Source: Echinicola vietnamensis DSM 17526
GTDB taxonomy: Bacteria; Bacteroidota; Bacteroidia; Cytophagales; Cyclobacteriaceae
Reading direction: 5' to 3'
DNA: 64,000 bases
NCBI RefSeq assembly: GCF_000325705.1
Contig: NC_019904.1
Span: 814,001-878,000, forward strand
In this document: piece by piece, positions 14,745 to 23,477 of the stretch
Layout of the letters: every line of letters starts with the position of its first letter
How positions within the stretch are numbered: the stretch's first letter is position 1
The notes under the pieces: model-generated
What the model saw: the letters and a program-made list of their open reading frames with translations, nothing else
Told to the model about the DNA's origin: nothing
The model's database searches: none
Program-made: the position numbers and the translations under genes

Positions 14745-15614
14745 TCAGGCGACTAAGAAGAGTACAAATGGGAGTAAATAGGCCGCGTCGATTTGGCGCC
14801 TTACGGCTTCTTTGCTGCGCTTGGGCTGAAGAAACGCACTGACATGGATCAAAAACATGATCAGTATGATGATCAAGTAGATGTAATAGAATGATCCCAA
14901 TACAAAAAACATTCCCAGCAAATACACCAGTTCCACCCACATCAGTCCTGTCAAAAGGCTATGCGTCATGGGAATTCCCAATACACTGACAATGGAGCCC
15001 ATGTTGTCCCTACTGTCACTATCATAATCCATATAGGCCAATAACAGTAAGTTAAACCAGGCCATCAAAAAATACCCGAAGGCAAAATACCAAAACACCC
15101 TCGGGATGCCTTCGTTCGTAAATCGAATCATCGGCACAAGGGTAATTCCAGCAGTATACAGGGCCGCGGTAGTTATTTCCTTAAGGATAGAAACCTTTTT
15201 CCCGAAGAATTTCATAAACACGATATTACCAATGATGACCGTCCCCAGCAGCATCCCAAAGGTCATCAAGTGGGAAAATTTGATAAAATCAAAGGCTAAA
15301 ATCACTGCGGTGATTACCACGAGCACCAACCAAATCAATAGCGTGTTGAAATTGACTTGATGAAACAAATGCCTGGCAGAACTGGCTTTTCCTTGGATAT
15401 TGCGGGCATCCATCAGGTGATCAAACGTATAAATCCCCCATACAGCCAGGGCCATTAGCGCATACACCACAGGGGTAAAGCTTAGCTCCAAGAGGTGTTG
15501 AAAAAAATAGAGGCCCGCACAAGCCCCAAGCACCACATCCAGTGAAAGCCATTGGATATAATTATAATATTTCTTGAGTCCGTGTATTTTCACAAACATA
15601 AATATACAACTCAA
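14745..15614 (-). CDS. UbiA-like polytopic membrane protein
   Basis: 289 residues with about eight hydrophobic segments. Two acidic motifs sit at loop positions typical of UbiA prenyltransferases: YTFDHLMDARN near residue 64 and AYMDYDSDSRDNMGS near 200. The first is shorter than the canonical NDxxDxxxD, so activity as a prenyltransferase is uncertain. A second Met at residue 6 could be the start. The gene is divergent from the SGNH hydrolase gene with a 47-bp gap. It has no partner genes that would reveal a quinone or haem substrate. Confidence 0.65.
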   Translation of the reverse strand: MSCIFMFVKIHGLKKYYNYIQWLSLDVVLGACAGLYFFQHLLELSFTPVVYALMALAVWGIYTFDHLMDARNIQGKASSARHLFHQVNFNTLLIWLVLVVITAVILAFDFIKFSHLMTFGMLLGTVIIGNIVFMKFFGKKVSILKEITTAALYTAGITLVPMIRFTNEGIPRVFWYFAFGYFLMAWFNLLLLAYMDYDSDSRDNMGSIVSVLGIPMTHSLLTGLMWVELVYLLGMFFVLGSFYYIYLIIILIMFLIHVSAFLQPKRSKEAVRRQIDAAYLLPFVLFLVA

Positions 15615-15661
15615 GGAATAGTTTTGGAATGATTCCCTATATTTAACACCATTGATTTTAC

Positions 15662-16321
15662 ATGAACACCAAAAAAACCACTAAAATGAAAAAGATTCTT
15701 CTGAGTCTCCTAATGCTCACTTTTATTGCCCTTCATGTCCATGCCCAATCCCCTATTAAAGTGGCCTGTGTCGGCAACTCCATCACCCAAGGTCCCGGCA
15801 GAAACCATCCCGACAGCTGGCCGCTGCTGATGCAAGAAGTTTTGGGAGATGACTATCTGGTCAAAAACTTTGGCGTAAGCGGCAGGACCCTGCTCAAAAA
15901 CGGGGACTATCCCTATTGGAATGAGCCGCAATTTCAGGAAGTACAAGACTTTGCTGCAGACATCCTGGTCATCAAACTGGGCACCAACGACTCCAAGCCC
16001 CAAAATTGGAAGTATAAAGATGAATTTGTCCAGGACTACATCGACCTGATCAATGTCTTCAGGGAAAACATGCCCGATGATGGAGAAGTATATGTATGCA
16101 TCCCGGTACCGGTATTCAAAGATAATTTCGGCATTACCGAGAGTGTAATGGTGGATGAAATGCGGCCCATGCTCAAGGAAATCGCCAAGGCTACCAATGC
16201 CAAAATGATCAACCTGTACAAACCACTCAAAAAGCATGGCGATCTGTTCGCCGACGGTGTCCACCCCAACAAAGAAGGAAACCTCTTGATGGCCGAAGCG
16301 GTCGCGAAAAAGATTAAGTAG
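15662..16321 (+). CDS. SGNH/GDSL hydrolase, exported
   Basis: 219 residues with a signal peptide; the ATG at 15686 (MKKILLSLL...) may be the true start because it gives a more typical signal. The catalytic blocks are complete: VACVGNSITQG (block I, nucleophile Ser), KNFGVSGRT (block II Gly), LGTNDSKP (block III Asn), and DGVHPNKEGN (block V Asp and His). The closest types are sialate/xylan O-acetylesterases and lysophospholipase-like esterases. It acts in the periplasm or outside the cell, removing acyl or acetyl groups from a carbohydrate or lipid; the substrate is not evident. A perfect 20-bp hairpin lies 40 bp after the stop. Confidence 0.88.
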   Translation: MNTKKTTKMKKILLSLLMLTFIALHVHAQSPIKVACVGNSITQGPGRNHPDSWPLLMQEVLGDDYLVKNFGVSGRTLLKNGDYPYWNEPQFQEVQDFAADILVIKLGTNDSKPQNWKYKDEFVQDYIDLINVFRENMPDDGEVYVCIPVPVFKDNFGITESVMVDEMRPMLKEIAKATNAKMINLYKPLKKHGDLFADGVHPNKEGNLLMAEAVAKKIK

Positions 16322-16361
16322 TTGGAAGAGGAAGCAGGTTAGCGCTTTGAAGGTTTTATCT

Positions 16362-16409
16362 CTCTCAGGGTCGCTAGTGTATGAAGATGTACACTAGCGA
16401 CCCTGAGAG
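16362..16409. repeat. Perfect 20-bp inverted repeat (hairpin) between convergent genes
   Basis: The left arm (16362-16381, starting CTCTCAGGGTC) and right arm (16390-16409, ending GACCCTGAGAG) are exact complements around the 8-nt loop TGAAGATG. It sits between the SGNH hydrolase and quinone reductase genes. There is no T run on either side, so a classical terminator is not certain; it may be a bidirectional one or a mobile palindrome. Confidence 0.8.
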
Positions 16410-16433
16410 CAATTCATCAAAATATGGCTGCTT

Positions 16434-17012
16434 TTACATATTCTTTTGTCCCAGTTTTTCCACCTTACCCAACCATTTTTCTCTAAACTTATCCTTTGAA
16501 AGTCTTATGGGGCCAATACAGGTGATCCTTACCTTCTTCACGCCTATGAAGTTCAATGTACCCCGTTTCATGGCAATATGGCTGGGACTTCCGTTGATCA
16601 ACCGGTAATACCAAGGTGGTTGGTCCACTGTACAAATGATTCTTGCTGTTTTTCCTGTCAGTAGTTTGTCCCACAGTAAGGAATCCTTTCTTTTCTTAAA
16701 GGCAAAACCCGGCAACAGGATACGGTCCAAGAACCCTTTCATTATAGCAGGCACGGATCCCCACCAAACGGGATACACCAATACCAAATGATCCGCCCAT
16801 TTCAGCTTCTCCTGCGCATCCAATAAGTCTGGTTCAAGTGCTGTTCGCTGTCGATAACCATACTGTAGATTAGGATTGAAATCCAGTTCCCTGATTTGGA
16901 TTTCCTTGACTTCCGCTCCTGATTTTTCAGCGCCTGCCTTATAGGCCGCTGACAAGCCAACACTATAACTCTCCTTGTCGGGATGTCCGTTGATGATCAG
17001 TATATTTTTCAT
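16434..17012 (-). CDS. NAD(P)H:quinone oxidoreductase-like flavoprotein (flavodoxin-2 fold)
   Basis: 192 residues. It starts with MKNILIINGHPDKESYS, the FMN phosphate-binding strand-loop of the NQO1/MdaB/KefF-like group, followed by ADHLVLVYPVWWGSVPAIMKGFLDR, the second signature of the family. It probably reduces quinones or related electrophiles with NAD(P)H in two-electron steps. It is the last gene of a three-gene minus-strand set with a Crp/Fnr-family regulator and a small membrane protein; the gap to the latter is 5 bp. Regulation by that regulator is likely. Confidence 0.85.
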   Translation of the reverse strand: MKNILIINGHPDKESYSVGLSAAYKAGAEKSGAEVKEIQIRELDFNPNLQYGYRQRTALEPDLLDAQEKLKWADHLVLVYPVWWGSVPAIMKGFLDRILLPGFAFKKRKDSLLWDKLLTGKTARIICTVDQPPWYYRLINGSPSHIAMKRGTLNFIGVKKVRITCIGPIRLSKDKFREKWLGKVEKLGQKNM

Positions 17013-17017
17013 ACGAT

Positions 17018-17362
17018 TTAAAAAATAGTTTTCAATTTGCTTTCCACTGGAGTACTTGTCAAGTTGGGCACCTCAAAGAACTTGTATAAAATAAAACATG
17101 CTGGCACCGATAAAAAAACCGAGCAAATAGTAAACGTGGCGACACTTAAAGACAGCGCCATGGCTCTAGCGCCTACGGCTCCTATATCAGGAACGACTTG
17201 ATCTTGCTGGGCTAAAAGATAGTTGTATACAGATTGCCCATAGTCGTAAAACCGTGTGCTTGTTTCATAACCTAGCCAAGTGGGATAAAACCATTTTCTT
17301 ATGGGCTCCCACCATTTTCCCCATATCGATGTAGGTGATACGATGTTTCTTTCCATTTTCAC
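17018..17362 (-). CDS. Small membrane protein of unknown function
   Basis: 114 residues with one or two hydrophobic segments (about 65-97, ALSLSVATFTICSVFLSVPA). The N-terminal half is rich in Trp and Tyr (GKWWEPIRKWFYPTWLGYET). It matches no family I recognise. It sits between a Crp/Fnr-like regulator (51 bp upstream) and a quinone reductase gene (5 bp downstream), so co-expression is likely. It might help bring the reductase to the membrane, but nothing in the sequence proves this. Confidence 0.55.
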   Translation of the reverse strand: MKMERNIVSPTSIWGKWWEPIRKWFYPTWLGYETSTRFYDYGQSVYNYLLAQQDQVVPDIGAVGARAMALSLSVATFTICSVFLSVPACFILYKFFEVPNLTSTPVESKLKTIF

Positions 17363-17413
17363 TTCTTTTTTTTCAAAAGTCGTGTTAATGGAAGTCCCAT
17401 CATTTGATATAGA

Positions 17414-18019
17414 TCAAATTCGAACTTTTGCGCTCCGGATTCTGCTCAAGGTCTCCAGGGTAATCCCCAGATAGGAAGCGATATGGGTAAGAGGAATGCG
17501 ATGGGTAATATCGGGATGTATTTGCAAAAGTTGGTAATATCGCTCATCCGCCCTGCTAAACTGAATCGTATCCAACCGCTCACACAACCCCAGCATGGTC
17601 TCCGTGACCACCTTACCGATCAGCCTTTCAAAATCATGGTACTTCTCGGAAAGGCTGTCCACAGTATCTTTTGTAAACTCCAATACGGTGGAATCTTCGA
17701 CAAACTCCACATAATGAGGGCTTGGCTTGTCACTAAAAAAACTTACCACAGGTGCCATGAACTGGTTTTCGAAGGTAAACCAGTCAGATATGTCCTTCCC
17801 GTTTTTCAAATAATAAGCCCTGGAACACCCCTTTACGATCAGGTATCCCTTTTTGGAATATTGCCCTTCGCGCACGACTACCGTTCCCTTCTTAAAGGTC
17901 TTGGTTGTCGTATTTGCTATGAATTCCCGTTGACATTCGGGGGATAGCGAGGAATAAGCTGCCCCGATGTTGTCCAAGATTTTTTCGATGTTCAATTTTA
18001 AAATAGGCTTTTGTCCCAA
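17414..18019 (-). CDS. Crp/Fnr family transcriptional regulator
   Basis: 201 residues. The N-terminal cyclic-nucleotide-binding-like beta roll spans about 25-125 (FKKGTVVVREGQYSKKGYLIVKG), but the phosphate-binding cassette residues of true CRP (GExxxRxA) are not evident; instead there is DWFTFENQFMAP, typical of the Bacteroidota branch annotated 'Crp/Fnr family'. A C-terminal helix-turn-helix is at about 175-196 (LTHIASYLGITLETLSRIRS). There are no Fe-S cysteines as in FNR. It probably senses a small ligand or redox state and regulates the two downstream genes and itself. Confidence 0.85.
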   Translation of the reverse strand: MGQKPILKLNIEKILDNIGAAYSSLSPECQREFIANTTTKTFKKGTVVVREGQYSKKGYLIVKGCSRAYYLKNGKDISDWFTFENQFMAPVVSFFSDKPSPHYVEFVEDSTVLEFTKDTVDSLSEKYHDFERLIGKVVTETMLGLCERLDTIQFSRADERYYQLLQIHPDITHRIPLTHIASYLGITLETLSRIRSAKVRI

Positions 18020-18122
18020 CCTTAACCTTGGCGAGAACGGTTACATTCTGTTTTACATATACCTATGATTTGGCATACGCTCTAAATTAATAACTTGTAG
18101 GAAAAACCGAGCGGGAGACTCC

Positions 18123-18160
18123 AAAAAAGAAGAAGGCCCCACAACAAGTGGAGCCCCTTT
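18123..18160 (-). terminator. Terminator of gcvP
   Basis: On the minus strand GGGGCTCCAC and GTGGGGCC(TT) pair around TTGTT, followed by CTTCTTTTTTGG. It is 62 bp after the gcvP stop. Confidence 0.8.
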
Positions 18161-18221
18161 ATAAAATTACTTCCCCATAGCAGCAAGCCACAGAGCGCTA
18201 TTATCGAACAACTTGATACTA

Positions 18222-21122
18222 CTAAATACCAGCTGCTTCTTCGGCATAATCTTCTGTAGGAATGCAGCTGCAGACCAAGTTTCTATCGCCATAGGCAGAA
18301 TCGATCCTTCGTACGGTTGGCCAGAACTTGCTATTTTTCACGTATTCCAGTGGATAAACCGCTTTTTCTCTGCTGTACGGCATATCCCAAGCGTCACTCA
18401 TCACCATACCAGCCGTGTGCGGAGCATTTTTCAACACGTTATTTTCCGCATCAGCTTTGCCCTCTTCGATCTCACGGATTTCACCACGGATGGCGATCAG
18501 GGCATCACAGAATCTGTCCAGTTCCGCTTTACTTTCGGATTCGGTCGGCTCGATCATCATCGTACCCGCCACTGGGAAAGAAACGGTCGGTGAATGGAAT
18601 CCATAATCGATCAATCGCTTGGCGATGTCTTCCACTTCTACCCCTACTGCCTTAAATTCCCTGAAATCCACAATCATCTCGTGGGCCGCTCTTCCTTGGG
18701 CACCTGTGTAAAGTGTCGGGAAAAACTCGCCAAGACGCGCTTTGATGTAATTGGCATTAAGGATGGCTGTTTGGGTAGCATGCTTCAGGCCTTCCCTGCC
18801 CATCATGGCGATGTAGGCGTAGGAAATAGGCAAGATGCTGGCACTGCCGAATGGAGCTGCCGAAATCGCAGAAATCGGCTGTTGGCCTCCCGTCTTCACC
18901 AACGGACTGCTTGGCAAAAACTCTTCCAAGTGCTTGGCTACACAGATTGGCCCCATGCCTGGACCACCTCCACCGTGAGGAATGCAGAAGGTTTTGTGTA
19001 AATTGAGGTGACACACATCAGCGCCAATGACACCTGGACTGGTCAAGCCTACTTGGGCATTCATATTGGCACCGTCCATATACACCTGACCGCCATTTTC
19101 ATGGACGATCTGGCACATTTCCCGAATGGCTTCTTCAAACACCCCGTGGGTAGATGGATAAGTCACCAAGAAGGAGGATAGATTTTCTTTATGTTTTTCA
19201 GCCTTTTCTTTCAAATCAGCCAAGTCGATATTTCCTTTATCATCGCATTTCACGATCACCACTTTCATACCAGCCATCACGGCTGATGCAGGATTGGTAC
19301 CGTGGGCAGAAGATGGGATCAAGGCGATATTTCGGTGGCTTTCGCCCCTGCTTTCATGGTAGGCCCTGATGACCATCAATCCGGCAAACTCCCCTTGCGC
19401 TCCTGAGTTTGGCTGGAGGGAAGTTTCGGCAAAACCGGTGATCTCCGAAAGCCAGTTTCTCAAATCCTGGAACAAGGCATAATACCCTGCAGCCTGATCT
19501 TGCGGCACAAAAGGATGCAGTTGACCAAACTCTGGCCAAGTAACCGGTATCATCTCTGCAGTGGCATTTAGCTTCATCGTACAGGATCCCAGCGAGATCA
19601 TGGAATGTACCAAAGACAGGTCGCGGTTTTCCAATCGCTTGATGTAACGCAACATCTCATGTTCAGAGTGGAATGCATTAAAAATCATGTGGTCCATGTA
19701 GTCGGAAGTCCTTCTGAGGCCATCAGATACTTCAAAGCTGAGATGATCCACCATGGATGCCAAATCTACCACATCGGCACTGGAATGGGTGGTCCTGGCA
19801 AAAACTTCAATGATTTCCTGAACGTCCTCCATCGTCTTGGCTTCATCGAATGCCAAGTACACATACCCAGGCTCATAGCGGAAGTTCATTTCATGAGACA
19901 ATGCAAACGCCTTGATCTTTGACTGCTTCACATCGTCTACTTTGATCTTCAGGGTATCGAAGTAATGCTCATTTTCCTGCTCAAAACCTAATTTAGCCAG
20001 GCCCTGGGCAGTCAGCTTAGCAAGCCCATGAATCTTCAGGGCAATATCCTTTAGCCCTTTTGGGCCATGGTAAACCGCGTACATCCCGGCCATTACGGCC
20101 AACAATACCTGTGCGGTACAGATGTTGGAAGTAGCCCTTTCACGTTTGATGTGCTGCTCTCGCGTTTGGAGGGCCATCCGGTAGGCTTTGTTTCCGTCTT
20201 TATCAACCGAAATACCAATGATTCGGCCAGGCACTTGACGCTTATAAGCATCTTTTGTCGCAAAATATGCCGCATGCGGGCCTCCAAAGCCCATAGGCAC
20301 CCCAAATCGCTGGGTCGTCCCCACCACCACATCAGCTCCCATCTCACCAGGAGGTGTCAGCAGGGTCAGGGCAAGTAAGTCGGCCGAAAAAGCAGTAGTG
20401 ACATTATGTTGCTTGGCTTTTTCTACCAATGCTTTATAATCAATGGCTTCCCCTTCAGCATTAGGGTACTGGAGCAGCACGCCATAAAGCTCAGGATCTT
20501 CCAGGTTTAGTTCATTCAACGACCCCTCTACCAAGGTCACGCCAATCGGAAGTGCGCGGGTTTTCAGGATTTCCTTGGTCTGGATAAATACCTTTTCATC
20601 CACAAAGAACTTCGTCGCCTTTTTCTTGTCCCGAGGGCGGGTAGCAAACAGCATGTTCATGGCCTCTGCAGCAGCAGTACCTTCATCCAGCAGCGAGGCG
20701 TTAGCCAATTCCATACCGGTCAGGTCCATTACCATGGTTTGGAAATTCACCAGTGCTTCCAGCCTTCCCTGTGCAATCTCTGCTTGGTAGGGCGTATAAG
20801 CCGTATACCATCCTGGATTTTCGAGCACATTTCTCAAAATAACACCTGGTGTGATGGTGTCATAATAGCCCAATCCAATAAATGACTTATAGATTTTATT
20901 CTTCGCGGCCATTTTACGGAAATCCTTTAGAAAGGCTGCTTCAGATTTTGCCTCGGGCAGGTTGAGGGGCTGGTCCAGCTGGATGGCTTTCGGAATGGTT
21001 TGATCGATCAGCTCATCGATGCTTGAGGCACCGATTTTTGAGAGCATCTCCGACACATCGTTGGCGGAGGGGCCATTATGGCGATCTTCAAACTTTACGG
21101 AGGGGGTCAAATCAATTTTCAT
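18222..21122 (-). CDS. gcvP: Glycine dehydrogenase (decarboxylating), P-protein of the glycine cleavage system
   Basis: 966 residues, the standard length of the fused (homodimeric-type) P-protein. It decarboxylates glycine with pyridoxal phosphate and transfers the aminomethyl group to lipoylated GcvH. N- and C-terminal halves are both present. The C-terminal PLP site is [20 protein letters not shown], in which the Lys forms the Schiff base. The N-terminal half has the [23 protein letters not shown] signature region. gcvT and gcvH are not adjacent, as is common in this phylum. A TACCTTTG -7 box lies 56 bp upstream. I see no glycine-riboswitch-like structure in the short leader. Confidence 0.96.
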   Translation of the reverse strand: MKIDLTPSVKFEDRHNGPSANDVSEMLSKIGASSIDELIDQTIPKAIQLDQPLNLPEAKSEAAFLKDFRKMAAKNKIYKSFIGLGYYDTITPGVILRNVLENPGWYTAYTPYQAEIAQGRLEALVNFQTMVMDLTGMELANASLLDEGTAAAEAMNMLFATRPRDKKKATKFFVDEKVFIQTKEILKTRALPIGVTLVEGSLNELNLEDPELYGVLLQYPNAEGEAIDYKALVEKAKQHNVTTAFSADLLALTLLTPPGEMGADVVVGTTQRFGVPMGFGGPHAAYFATKDAYKRQVPGRIIGISVDKDGNKAYRMALQTREQHIKRERATSNICTAQVLLAVMAGMYAVYHGPKGLKDIALKIHGLAKLTAQGLAKLGFEQENEHYFDTLKIKVDDVKQSKIKAFALSHEMNFRYEPGYVYLAFDEAKTMEDVQEIIEVFARTTHSSADVVDLASMVDHLSFEVSDGLRRTSDYMDHMIFNAFHSEHEMLRYIKRLENRDLSLVHSMISLGSCTMKLNATAEMIPVTWPEFGQLHPFVPQDQAAGYYALFQDLRNWLSEITGFAETSLQPNSGAQGEFAGLMVIRAYHESRGESHRNIALIPSSAHGTNPASAVMAGMKVVIVKCDDKGNIDLADLKEKAEKHKENLSSFLVTYPSTHGVFEEAIREMCQIVHENGGQVYMDGANMNAQVGLTSPGVIGADVCHLNLHKTFCIPHGGGGPGMGPICVAKHLEEFLPSSPLVKTGGQQPISAISAAPFGSASILPISYAYIAMMGREGLKHATQTAILNANYIKARLGEFFPTLYTGAQGRAAHEMIVDFREFKAVGVEVEDIAKRLIDYGFHSPTVSFPVAGTMMIEPTESESKAELDRFCDALIAIRGEIREIEEGKADAENNVLKNAPHTAGMVMSDAWDMPYSREKAVYPLEYVKNSKFWPTVRRIDSAYGDRNLVCSCIPTEDYAEEAAGI

Positions 21123-21177
21123 AGTCCAGATAATGCGTAATATACTTGGGTAATATTCCTCTTTTCGTACAGATGTG

Positions 21178-21185
21178 CAAAGGTA
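21178..21185 (-). promoter_or_regulatory. -7 box of the gcvP promoter
   Basis: TACCTTTG on the minus strand, a perfect TAnnTTTG match, placing the transcript start about 50 nt before the gcvP ATG. The -33 element is not clear. The remaining divergent gap (21186-21482) holds no gene that I can support. Confidence 0.65.
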
Positions 21186-21482
21186 TAAATTATTGACCGA
21201 TAATGATTTTCTTTTCCAAATTTTCTACGGTCTTGGAAGGGGGATTTTAAGGAAGATGGCCGCTGGTAAGGGAAAGAACGGAGGGGAAAGGTATATTGCT
21301 TGGTTTTCGAAAAAGGTAAATCAGTCCCAACGGCACAAATGACCGCTAATTTACCCCAAGATGGCTCCCCCTTCAACTAAAGTTGTATGCGTTTGTCCTG
21401 CCATTTCGACGAGCGGTTTGACACATTTAGAAAAATATAGCTAGCTTTAGGGGCAAAATTTACTTACAACTCAAATATAGGC

Positions 21483-22979
21483 ATGAAGAGAAATTATATC
21501 TTGGCCACTGCCATGGGCTTAATGCTCTCTTGGCAAGCCACTGCCCAAGGGCAGTCACTGGCAGATCAGTACGCCAGCACCATCAGCGATGCAGATCTAG
21601 AAGAATACCTTTCCTATTTGGCTTCGGACGAACTGGAAGGAAGAGAAACAGGTGAAAAAGGCCAAAAACTGGCAGCCGAATACCTGACCGCTTTTTATCA
21701 GGACCTTGGCCTTGAAGGGCCAGTAAACGGCAAATACACGCAACCATTTTCCTTGGCAAGTGTTTCTTATGGAGACATTGACCTGAAAGTGGGCAAGCAA
21801 AAACTGGTCAACAACGAGGACTTTGTTTTCATCGGTGATGGAGATGTCAAAAGGGAAAAGTCCGAACTCGTTTTTCTGGGCCTTGCCAATGAAGAAAACC
21901 TCGAAAAAGTGGACGTTAAAGACAAGTTCGTCGGATTGTGGGCCATCGGCCAGCGAGCAGGAGGACTGATGGACCAAATTTGGGAAGCCGGAGCCAAGGG
22001 CATCATCGTGGTGACCATGGAAGGCCAATCCAACTTTGACCGCTTGGCCAACCGCTACAAGTCACTCAGCGGAAAGGGCCGTTTGGGCTTTGACAAACCG
22101 ACCGAGCAAAAACCGGTGTTCTTGGTAAGCTCTGATAAAATGGCGAGTCTCTTCGAGAAATCGGTAGAAGAGCTTAAAGAAGCAGCCAAAGACGATCCTG
22201 CAAGCGTTCCATCCCAAAAAGTACGCTTCAAGATCGAAAAGAACAAAGAAATGGTAGGCACCGAAAATGTGATGGGCTACCTAGAAGGCACCGATAAGAA
22301 GGAGGAGGTATTGGTGATCTCTTCGCACTACGACCATATTGGCATCAATAGCAAGGGAGAAATCAACAATGGCGCCGATGATGATGGCTCCGGCACGGTT
22401 TCCGTTATGGAGATTGCCCAAGCCTTTGCCTCTGCTGCCAAAGAAGGGCACCGTCCCAGAAGGTCTGTATTGTTCCTTAACGTTACGGGAGAAGAAAAAG
22501 GCCTGTTAGGCTCTCAATACTATACCGAAAACCCCATTTTCCCACTGGAAAACACCGTGAACAACCTTAACATTGACATGGTGGGAAGAATTGATTATGA
22601 ATACCAAGAGGCCAATAACCAGGATTACGTATACGTGATCGGTTCGGAGATGCTGGCTTCACAGTTGAAAACCATCATCGAATACAATAATATCACGCAC
22701 ACGGATTTGATCTTGGATTACCGCTATGATGCAGAAGATGACCCGAACAGGTTCTATTACCGTTCTGATCATTACAACTTCGCCAAGCACAATATCCCAG
22801 TAGCGTTCTTTTTCAATGGGGTGCACGATGACTATCACCAGCCTACAGACACCGTGGACAAGATTGAATTTGACTTGATGGAAAAAAGGGTCAAGCTGAT
22901 TTTCTATACCGCTTGGGACTTGGCCAATAGAGACAAAAGAACGCCAGTGGACGGCAGCAACGACCGCGGAGAGCGATAA
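21483..22979 (+). CDS. M28 family zinc aminopeptidase, exported
   Basis: 498 residues with a signal peptide ending near WQATAQ. A PA-type insertion (AGAKGIIVV, about residues 165-180) precedes the M28 catalytic domain. The zinc and catalytic residues are in SSHYDHIG, NNGADDDGSG, TGEEKGLLGS (Glu-Glu base and ligand), NIDMVGR and the final DDYHQPTDT. It should remove N-terminal residues from peptides in the periplasm or outside the cell. Length and architecture fit other Bacteroidota M28 enzymes. The tail (DGSNDRGER) is short and shows no T9SS sorting domain. A strong terminator follows at 23021-23054. Confidence 0.9.
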   Translation: MKRNYILATAMGLMLSWQATAQGQSLADQYASTISDADLEEYLSYLASDELEGRETGEKGQKLAAEYLTAFYQDLGLEGPVNGKYTQPFSLASVSYGDIDLKVGKQKLVNNEDFVFIGDGDVKREKSELVFLGLANEENLEKVDVKDKFVGLWAIGQRAGGLMDQIWEAGAKGIIVVTMEGQSNFDRLANRYKSLSGKGRLGFDKPTEQKPVFLVSSDKMASLFEKSVEELKEAAKDDPASVPSQKVRFKIEKNKEMVGTENVMGYLEGTDKKEEVLVISSHYDHIGINSKGEINNGADDDGSGTVSVMEIAQAFASAAKEGHRPRRSVLFLNVTGEEKGLLGSQYYTENPIFPLENTVNNLNIDMVGRIDYEYQEANNQDYVYVIGSEMLASQLKTIIEYNNITHTDLILDYRYDAEDDPNRFYYRSDHYNFAKHNIPVAFFFNGVHDDYHQPTDTVDKIEFDLMEKRVKLIFYTAWDLANRDKRTPVDGSNDRGER

Positions 22980-23000
22980 CATTAAGGATATAGGCAAAAA

Positions 23001-23190
23001 GCCTGTTGCCAAAAGTAAAAATCCGCAGCATTTAACGTGCTGCGGATTTTTTTTGATGAGTTGGCTGCTGTCCCGACGTCTCTGGCACGGTACTGCAAAA
23101 GCTGAGTATTCAGACTCATCACCATAATTATCTTTATCCACTTTTAACTTGAAATTTAACGGAACATACGCTACTGAGTCAGAGACTCAA
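23001..23190 (+). repeat. Tandem duplication, unit 1
   Basis: About 190 bp repeated at 23253-23442 with a period of about 252 bp. Each unit starts GCCTGNTGCCAAAAGTAAA, has a terminator hairpin, then TTATCTTTATCCACTTTTAA and ends at a TGAGTC-AGA-GACTCA palindrome. The 62 bp between the units is not repeated. Confidence 0.85.
23021..23054 (+). terminator. Terminator of the M28 peptidase gene
   Basis: ATCCGCAGCA and TGCTGCGGAT form a 10-bp stem with loop TTTAACG, followed by eight T. Confidence 0.92.
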
Positions 23191-23252
23191 AACTCCTCTG
23201 TACTGGGGCAGAGACCCAGCACAACTCGGGGAATAAAGGGCGAAGATTTAAA

Positions 23253-23442
23253 GCCTGATGCCAAAAGTAAAAAAACCGCAGCATTTAACGTGCTGCGGAT
23301 TTTTTTGATGAATAGGCTGCTGTCCCGACGTCTCTGACGCGGTACTGCTAAAGCTGAGTATCCAGACTCATTACCCTAATTATCTTTATCCACTTTTAAC
23401 TTGAACTTTAACGGAACATTCGCTACTGAGTCAGAGACTCAA
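23253..23442 (+). repeat. Tandem duplication, unit 2
   Basis: Diverged second copy of 23001-23190 with roughly 90% identity by eye, including the hairpin and the TGAGTC-AGA-GACTCA palindrome. It ends about 35 bp before the helicase stop codon. Confidence 0.85.
23274..23306 (+). terminator. Second terminator hairpin, inside the duplicated unit
   Basis: CCGCAGCA and TGCTGCGG around TTTAACG, then ATTTTTT. It duplicates the terminator at 23021 and could act as a backup. Confidence 0.8.
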
Positions 23443-23477
23443 GACTTAATACTCATGACTCAAGACTACTAAATCCC

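Noticed and set aside
21123..21177. Glycine riboswitch before gcvP
   Set aside because: The leader is about 50 nt, too short for the aptamer, and no matching stems are visible.
21119..21376. Open frame of 85 codons upstream of gcvP
   Set aside because: It overlaps the gcvP promoter and start region and shows no protein features.
23001..23442. CRISPR-like direct repeats
   Set aside because: Only two units of about 190 bp with a 62-bp gap, no short repeat/spacer pattern and no cas genes.
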